Assembly (NCBI GenBank): GCA_018398805.1
Contig: JAGFBZ010000703.1
Span: 806,001-870,000, forward strand
Source: Hirundichthys speculiger
Taxonomy: Eukaryota > Chordata > Actinopteri > Beloniformes > Exocoetidae
DNA length: 64,000 nucleotides
Direction of reading: 5' to 3'
Both the position numbers and the translations under genes were made by a program. Positions 57,240-64,000 of the stretch are shown piece after piece. Position 1 is the first letter of the stretch, and every line of letters begins with the position of its first letter. The notes under the pieces were generated by a model, which ran no database searches, was not told where the DNA came from, and saw only the letters and a list, made by a program, of their open reading frames with translations.

Positions 57240-57450
57240 TAACTTCACAGCTCTTATCTGGACATAGCTGCAGCGGTGGAGGAGAAGGTAATGTTCTGGG
57301 AGTAACAGCTGTGAAACACAGAGTCCATCAGCAATTGAGGGACAACCTCAATTGGAAATATCCATATTAGGCAATATGCAAATGTTGTTGATGGTGTTGT
57401 AAATTTGGTGGAGGTGACAGGAAACAACATCTCAGCAGCAATGATTAAAG
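57240..57450. promoter_or_regulatory. Possible conserved regulatory element with CArG and octamer
   Basis: Unique, non-coding DNA including CAACCTCAATTGG, CCATATTAGG (57362-57371, a perfect SRF CArG pattern) and, four bases downstream, ATGCAAAT (57376-57383, a perfect POU octamer). The close pair, with the surrounding mixed-composition sequence, is the most enhancer-like word combination I found. Not tested by alignment. Confidence 0.33.
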
Positions 57451-59959
57451 TGTGAAAGCTAAAAAGGAGGGAGGGGGGAGGGCCGTGTGGAGGGTTGGGG
57501 CAATAATGAGCGGTGCAGAGGAAGAAGATAACCATCGACTGAACTGACTGGGCCTCAGTCAATGGCAAAACAGGCGCCATTCTTCCACTGTCGGGATCTG
57601 TCCTATAGTTTCCTCCTTTCGCAGCTGTCAATAGCTGTCAGTCCTTAACTGCTTGTCCATTGCTGCATTAGTACACTCTCACCACAGCAAATTCAGTGAC
57701 CACCACTCACTGACCTTCCCTCTGGTAGCTGTCAGCCTCCACACATGCAACCCAATATCATTATCAAGACCTTAAAACAGTCAGCTATTACACTGAAAAG
57801 GTTACAGACATTCGGTAGCGAGTAAGAAAAGACAGAAATAAATAAATATGCTATATATAAATAATAAATGAATGGCATTTGGGGCAGCGAACAGTGTGCA
57901 TGTGTAATTGTGTGTGCGTGTGTGATTGCATGAGTGGTTTTAGCTATAAAAGCCAGCTTACTTCACATAAACAGTGTGCCTGCGATTTTTTTTGAAAATG
58001 TCACAAAATCTGATTTATAGTCTGTCGTCCGAGTGCATTATTTGAGTTTGACAATCTTAATCATTCACACTTCTCATATACCCCCAGCCATCCCTCTTTT
58101 TTTTCCCCCTCTCCTCAGGCTGACATGGATTATTGAAATATAAAAATAAGTGGTAGAAGGGGCCCCCGGAGCAGTATCAAAATGTCAGGTTTGTACTTAC
58201 AGCGTGGTGCTGCTAGACAGGGTCAAGGGCTTCAATTATTTGTGTATGTACAGCCTGGCGCTACATGAAAGGTTATGTCACCCGCCGGCTGTTTACTCCC
58301 GAACAATAGAAGGTAACCGATGCACTGTTTCAACATTCGTTGCTCTGAAAACTGCTGTAAAAGAATAAAGAGGAGAGGCAAGGAAGTGATTTGCATCCAA
58401 ACTGAGGAGGCAGAAAGATGATCATAGAAGTATGTATTATTTTTATATTAACTTCCTGTCCTCCTCTGCAAACCCTTTTAAATAAGCAGTAATAATAGTA
58501 ATAATAAAAACAACCAAAGAGGACTGGACAAAGAAATCTCTGATGATTAATACATCACTCTGTATGTGATCATAATGATGCATTGCCCTTTATACCACCC
58601 CGAGTTTAAAATGATAACATGGAAACCAAATGACATTAATGACAGGTGGTAGTACTTTCTGCCTGTCCCACTCTTGCCCTCCCCCTTCCTCACGCATTCC
58701 TTCCCTCTTTCCCTCCTTTACTAACACCCACATGAGTCCTCAATGCCAATAGAAGACTTCGTGTAAAAAGCCTCAGAGTTATTGGGAGTGATATGAAATT
58801 TTCTAAATGTCATTAATTGACACCTTTTTCTGTAGGAGCTGTCAGTGGGGAGACAGAAAGGTCACAGCTCTGAGGCTGAGATATATATATGAACCTCCCT
58901 TTCTGCCAGTTCAGTGAGTTATGGCTGTCGTTAATGCAAGGGAATGGATGGAGGAGCTGCTTCTGAAAGCCTCTATCGATCCTCTTCCTGCTCCAGCGAC
59001 AGGGCCTAAATGTGGCACAGGGTTTCCGGAGCGGACACAAAGGGGCTTTGTCCGAGTTCCCCTGGACAAGGGCATTGCATTGGCCACTGCATTTTCTCAA
59101 ACTGTGCAGGGTTATGAACATACCAAAAGGCCAGGAGCACTATGAGTTTTCTTTTTTCCTTCATGTCTCATTCTGGGTTATAAACTTGGTCTATGCCAAT
59201 TAATAAGTCAACTACAGCGGTGTGAAAATTGTATTTATTTTTAAATGTTCTTTTAAGTGAAGACAGCTCCTTGTTTGCGCTACAAACTGCATCCTCTCTG
59301 GTTTCGTAGTAACAGTGCAGGGGTGTTTGTATTGCTTGACTGGCTGCACATGGGCAGCTATGAATAAAGTGTTTCTGGTGTGGCTTGCAGAGTAGCAAAT
59401 TCTTGCTGCATATAGCTGTTGCTGCGGATTTAGCAAGGCTGGTTAGTTTGGTTAGTTTCATAATAAAACCTTAACTGTTTAGCCAAGCTGAATAATGCAT
59501 CAGCTGAACAGCAGCCCAGCAAGGTTGTGAACAAAAATGCAAAACCTATAAGTCTGCATGAGCAATGACTGTCTGAGCTGGTCACTAGTACTGGAAGACC
59601 AGAGGCCTAATTGGTTATAAAAATTCAACTGAATTTAACAACCTGGCTCTCAGTGTTTACTTCCCCTATTTCATCATCGTTATAATGAATTTTTAAAACA
59701 GTGCACGGAGAGCTGACAAGCGAGGTTAATGATTTCATCTGTCAGATTCCCTACTTTACAAGGACATGTGAGTCAGACTTCAAACTCTTTCTTAATGACA
59801 AGACACTTAAATGTTGGCATCTGGGCTCCCATCTAATCAATCCCCACTTTTTAGGCGTACATAAAGATATTAGGGGTAATAAAGATAACTTTGAGATGAA
59901 GATGAGCCTCTTTGCTTAAGTTGCTGCCCCTGTGACCTAAATTTGGATGAGCAGAAGTT
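57451..59959. other. Gene-free stretch
   Basis: No gene. Patches at 57890-58370 and 58600-59140 are non-repetitive and might include conserved non-coding DNA. Open frames at 58813-59145 overlap on opposite strands and lack motifs. A short ATAT run lies near 58880. Confidence 0.42.
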
Positions 59960-60036
59960 ATGGATGGATGGATGCATGGATGGATGGATGGATGCATGCA
60001 TGGATGGATGGATGGATGGATGCATGGATGGATGGA
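59960..60036. repeat. (ATGG)n tetranucleotide repeat with GCATG variants
   Basis: GGAT/ATGG repeats with periodic GCATGC changes. The MDGWMDG open frame across it is an artefact. Confidence 0.95.
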
Positions 60037-60348
60037 CAGAAAACAACTTAATCCTCCTTCTTCAGAATCAGAACCAACAGATAGAGCTGGGAGGGGATTT
60101 TAAGCAGGGCAGTGGACTTGGTGGGTAAAAAAATTGGAAGGGATGAGAGGTGAGCACCTCTTGTTCCTTAAATATACGTGAGATGAAATAATTTGTATAA
60201 AGTAAATAGAGGAGTGAGAGTGAGCATGAAATGCTGCTCGCCTATCTGCCTGAACTAGCTCCTGGGAGTCACCTCATTTGTTGCAGTATGATTTATTTTT
60301 TTCTGAACAGAGAGTTTGAATACAGTGATAATTTGTATAATATGTATA

Positions 60349-61103
60349 CAGTGGTACCTCTACTTACGAAATTAATTGGTTCTGGAAGTAATTTCGTAAC
60401 CTGAAAATTTCATAAGTAGAGACGCGTTTTCCATGTAAATGCCCTAATCCATTCCAAGCCCCCCAAAATTCGAACATAATTTTTTTATAAATTATAAATA
60501 ATACATAAACTGACATAAAAACCTGTAAGAAATACATGTTAGAACTAGAAAAGCACTCGGAGAGCGCAGACCTCCACCGAGCGCAACAATTATCGAAAAT
60601 TTGAAAGTAATCCAGAATCCAGGAATTCTTCCGGATCACACCCAAAATGAAATCAGTACTTTCTTTTCACATTTCCAACAACTCCTGAAAATTTCATAAA
60701 AATCCATTCATAAGTTTTTGAGTTATCTTGAACACCGACAGACAGATAAACTTCAGCAAAAACATAACCTCCTTGGCGGAGGTAAAAATTGTTTGTTTAC
60801 CTGGTTGCTGGGTTACGCTCATACAGACAAGGGGCCCTTTTAGCCAATGGGATGCCAGGAAGATGCTAAGCGATAGCCAATGGCAGAGCAGCTCAGACAC
60901 ACTGCTTTCAAACCGGGATACAGAGCCAACAAGTATGTTTACGTTCGGTAAACTCTGGGAGCTGCGAGTAGCAGCGCGTACTGTATTTTTGCCTTTCGTA
61001 TCCTGAAATTTCTTTCATAACAAGAGGCAATATTTTCCCGTTGAGACGTTTCGTAACCTGAAAATTTCGTATGTAGAGACGTTCGTAAGTAGAGATACCA
61101 CTG
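60349..61103. mobile_element. Non-autonomous mariner-type element, 755 bp
   Basis: CAGTGGTACCTCTACTTACG on the left and its complement (CGTAAGTAGAGATACCACTG) on the right form inverted repeats of about 21 bp with one mismatch. TA lies on both sides (60347-60348 and 61104-61105), the mariner/pogo target. Subterminal copies of TTTCGTAACCTGAAAATTTC occur near both ends. No transposase is present. A separate repeat lies inside at about 60541-60782. Confidence 0.88.
60541..60782. mobile_element. Interspersed repeat nested in the mariner-type element
   Basis: It runs from AGAACTAGAAAAGCACTCGG, AGAGCGCAGACCTCCACC through CCTGAAAATTTCATAAAAAT, GTTTTTGAGTTATCTTG, ACCGACAGACAGATAAAC to AACCTCCTTGGCGGAGGTAA. 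I recognise this as a widespread animal repeat of unresolved class. Its end is a hairpin (ACCTCC-TTGGC-GGAGGT). Boundaries are approximate and no target duplication is clear. Confidence 0.55.
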
Positions 61104-61105
61104 TA

Positions 61106-61980
61106 CTATATATGTGGCAGCATGTACGTACGTAGCAAAAGTACAATTCATTAAAACCTGTTAGTGGTGGCCTTCAAGCAAATATTAAAAATACCTCCAA
61201 GTACCAAGTTCTTAAGTAATTTTACCGGTGTGTAAAAACCAGCCCTGTAATCGTGTTCAGACACACCAGTGCTGGTCTAGTTTGCACCAGGGGTGAAATC
61301 TACTGGGGGTCCCACTGTGGAAAGTAAACTTATATTAGCAGCTGTTCAAAATGAAGACGTAAAAGCCATTTGGTACCCAGTATTGAACTTTTCAACTTAA
61401 AAATTGTGGACATGCGCCCCCTAGTGGCCCAGCCATAACTGGAGTTTGCGGTGCTCCACCTAGTAACCCAAACACAGCAGCGTGGAGCATCTGTTACAGA
61501 TTACACAGACATGTCTTGGATTGATAATGTTAGGCAGTGGCCTCCAGTTACAGATGAAGGTAGTTTATCGCTGTTTTTAATGATTGGTTATGGAAATAGC
61601 ATGATCTATTCCCATAACCAAACACTAAAAACTGTGGGTATACGTAAAAAATGCAACGCTGGCTATAACTAACGTCAACAAGCCATAAAGATTATGCTAC
61701 TGTAACGTTAACGCTAGCAGTAAATTAGGCTATGTGTTAATGTTATATTTAATTTATTTTATCATTCTCCTAATTCATTCATTCATTTATTCATTGTTTT
61801 ATAGGCTTGTGCTAGTGCCGAGGGCTACAGTAGCCTCATACTGCTGTTCTTTCGGCCAGAATCGTCCGGGACTCTCAGCGAGACTCTGAGTAGTGTGAGA
61901 TTGAATGTTAACGAAAACTCACCCGGCTGTATTCATTTGGAACAAAGTTCTTTCTGTTGATATTTTTTACCCACGTCTTC
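61106..61980. other. Gene-free stretch
   Basis: No gene. ATTCATTC-type repeats at about 61770-61795. Confidence 0.5.
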
Positions 61981-61983
61981 CTA

Positions 61984-62127
61984 ACTTCTTGTTCTGCAAA
62001 CAAGGCAGTCTTCGTGCAGTAAAGGCTTGTGTATTTCGCATACTTTCTTCTTCCATTGTTGAATTTTCACGCCATTGTTGGCACAGTTTATGACGGAACA
62101 TGTATTCCCACTCGACCGACTCGACAT
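61984..62127 (-). pseudogene. Cys/His-rich zinc-binding-like remnant
   Basis: Minus-strand translation gives CSVINCANNGVKIQQWKKK, then VCEIHKPLLHEDC, then, in a shifted frame, PCLQNKKLG. The C-x4-C...C-x2-H...C pattern looks like the N-terminal zinc-binding part of certain fish DNA-transposon proteins, loosely THAP-like. The spacing is too short for a canonical THAP domain, and the rest of the protein is not recognisable. A GC-rich stretch at 62175-62250 upstream may be its leader. Confidence 0.35.
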
Positions 62128-62514
62128 TATAAAAATATATATTTGTAGAAAGAGAAAAACACTGGTTAATCTGTGAGCCGGCGAAAGTGTCGCTCTGTAG
62201 CACACTCCAGCAATGGCGGACGGGGTACTTCCGGGGGGCTGGCCCGAAAAGGTCTATAAATAAAATACAACAGGAGTAGAGGAGAGGTGAAACCAGGACA
62301 ACGCTAATCATCTATTCTATTTTCTTCCTTTGGTCTTTTAAAATCTCCTTTAGTCTCAAGGTCAGAGATAAATAAGTAAAGTAAACTGTTTGTTTACTTA
62401 CTGCTTTCTACTTTAGAAGAGAGAGTATAAAGTTACTGTTGCCCAAATCTTAAAAGTAAAAAAAAAAACTATACAAAACAATAACATAACATAATAAAAA
62501 TGAAAAAGTAAAAT

Positions 62515-62552
62515 AAAGTTTGTTTGAAGCAGTGTTGCTTCAAACAAACTTT
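62515..62552. repeat. Perfect 17-bp stem hairpin
   Basis: AAAGTTTGTTTGAAGCA, the 4-base loop GTGT, and TGCTTCAAACAAACTTT are exactly complementary over 17 bp. No transposon ends surround it, and it is not followed by a T-run that would suggest a terminator-like structure. Confidence 0.9.
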
Positions 62553-63325
62553 CAGCGAGTATTCAGACCCTCTCTAGTGACTGAAAAAAAAAAATAAATA
62601 AATAAAACAACTAGCAACAACTCTACTGACTTTTTCTAGGGTTATTGGAGACTTTTGGAGGCTTTGACGTGAAAGCACATATCGTTACTCTTCTCAACGG
62701 GCCTCTGCCTCATCCAAAAGCACTCTGTCTGCAGGAGATAGCTGCTCTCAGTAGCAGTCAGAGCAAGAGATGGTGCTTCAGCTTCACGTGGGTTTGTCCT
62801 TCAGTTTACAAGAATGTTAAATAAAATTGCTATAATTAAACTTTGAGTTTGCACTTATCAATAAAAGTAATAGATGACAAATGCATAGATGGTTACAGAT
62901 AAAAATTAAACATTATTGCTGTTTAAGTTAGCATACTATATGGCTATACATTGATTCAGTCAGTATTTCAGTATTTTCCCCATTTTGATCGTTGCCTTTC
63001 TAATCAGTGGGAGTTTGCAGAGTCCCTTTAAAACTGGAAGTTTACAAATGGAGTAGTGAGTGATAAAAACTGATTCTGAGCGGTGGATACGATTTTCGCA
63101 ACACTCAGGTTTCCATTACTGAAAAACGTGACTATTGTGTTGAATGTTGCTGCTTCATAAAAATGCAATTATTTCTGATTAATTTATTACAAAGTCTCTA
63201 ATTAATTATATATACACATACCAGAGAACCTACGTGGATTAGTTGTCATACTAGTGAAACTGCTCAGATTAGCTGTTGTTACCAGAAAACCTACGTGGAT
63301 TAGTTTGATTAATGCATAATGTTTT
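62553..63325. other. Gene-free stretch
   Basis: No gene. A near-duplicate pair, AGAGAACCTACGTGGATTAGTT and AGAAAACCTACGTGGATTAGTT, in two parts lies at about 63222-63242 and 63283-63304. Confidence 0.5.
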
Positions 63326-63329
63326 ATAT

Positions 63330-63423
63330 AATGGTTCTAAAGTATGAAATGTTTGTAATGTATCTAAAGCAAATTGAATTGTCTTGTTCATGAAATGTTC
63401 TATTCAAATAAACTTGCCTTGCC

Positions 63424-63425
<2 letters not shown>
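63330..63425 (+). mobile_element. Retroposon 3' tail remnant
   Basis: TGAAATGTTCTATTCAAATAAACTTGCCTTGCCTT resembles, in two overlapping parts, the tail at 8540-8580 (GTGCTATACAAATAAACTT, TTGCCTG). It runs directly into a CA repeat, as retroposon tails often seed microsatellites. The body is not recognisable. Confidence 0.5.
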
Positions 63426-63457
<32 letters not shown>

Positions 63458-63495
63458 ACACACACACACACACCACACACACACACACACACCCA
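63426..63495. repeat. (CA)n microsatellite
   Basis: CA repeat with CCCA and CCACA interruptions. Confidence 0.95.
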
Positions 63496-64000
63496 CGTTA
63501 GTAGGTTACTGAGAACTGCCGTCCTCATTTGTACAGAAAATCAGACCATCATTGTTTGAAGTTAAGGTAACTATTATCTAAATTCAATCTAATTTTAATG
63601 ATAATCATCATAATAATGTTTATCCTTTAAAAGGTTTTTTGGATGAGATTGTACTTGTAAAGTATGCCACAGACTGTGAGTTGGAGGAGCATTTGAAGAT
63701 TTCCAACTGATAAACTGTAACCTGCTCGGTTAGCAGAACAACACAAGAAAATAAAAGTGTCAGACAGCAATGATGAATACCACAGCTGACTTGTAGCTGT
63801 GTTTTGAGTCTGGAGTTAACATATTTTTTTTTAGTTCGATTTCACTATATTCACTTGCAATAATAAAAACACGCTGGAAACGAGATGAGGGCATTTTGTT
63901 GATGTTTCAGTTGTTTTTTTTCACTCACAGTCATGGAATCTGATGTTGCACTCAGTAGACGTCATGGGAAAAGTCAGCATTGCGCGCACATGGCATCATG
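63496..64000. other. Gene-free end of window
   Basis: No gene or repeat recognised. A short T-run at about 63824-63833. Confidence 0.5.

Noticed and set aside
58813..59145. Overlapping open frames of 102 and 74 codons
   Set aside because: They lie on opposite strands with no recognisable motif or splice signals; likely chance.
59970..60036. CRISPR-like regular repetition
   Set aside because: Pure tandem tetranucleotide repeat with no unique spacers. The 56.2-56.9 kb array was rejected for the same reason, as its units are contiguous.
59943..60128. MDGWMDG repeat protein
   Set aside because: Direct translation of an ATGG tetranucleotide repeat.

Overview
The window looks like intergenic or deep-intronic DNA from a teleost fish, probably a percomorph-type ray-finned fish. 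It is AT-rich, has many (CA/GT)n microsatellites and homopolymer runs, and carries a mobile-element set typical of teleosts: RTE and L2/Rex-type LINEs, many small hAT-derived elements, Tc1/mariner, piggyBac, and a compact Ty3/Gypsy element. I found no host protein-coding gene, rRNA, tRNA or CRISPR array that I can defend. Almost every recognisable protein segment belongs to a decayed transposon.

Layout. From 1 to 2.6 kb there is no gene. At 2.66-4.28 kb an internally deleted RTE-type LINE is flanked by a perfect 16-bp target duplication. At 4.38-5.37 kb lies a Tc1 transposase relic interrupted by a 213-bp hAT-like element. At 5.37-6.25 kb is a self-complementary repeat field. LINE tails lie at 7.9-8.6 kb. 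From 8.6 to 17 kb there is only simple sequence and a few stretches that look like conserved non-coding DNA. At 18.4-20.8 kb an L2-type LINE fragment abuts a hAT transposase relic. At 22.76-29.47 kb is a multi-level nest: a DNA element with GGGGCC-type ends contains a minus-strand Ty3/Gypsy element, whose 5' LTR contains a hAT-like element, which contains a second hAT-like element, while pol carries a retroposon. Further hAT derivatives lie at 32.9, 34.2, 39.5, 41.7, 44.0 and 49.4 kb. A piggyBac transposase with an internal deletion and a preserved intron is at 42.2-43.7 kb. A 1.5-kb piggyBac-type non-autonomous element built of oppositely oriented tandem arrays is at 55.45-56.96 kb. A mariner-type non-autonomous element is at 60.35-61.10 kb.

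The genes do not work together as a system. The window records successive insertions, and exact target-site duplications allow much of their order to be read. The best non-transposon candidates are stretches resembling conserved regulatory DNA (about 6.7-7.26, 11.2-11.4, 12.1-12.4, 53.0-53.3, 53.9-54.4 and 57.24-57.45 kb) and one CpG-rich patch (35.57-36.0 kb). These need cross-species alignment, which I could not run. I see no convincing undescribed biological system. The most unusual structures are the nested stack, the internally deleted RTE with intact target duplication, and the inverted-array piggyBac element.
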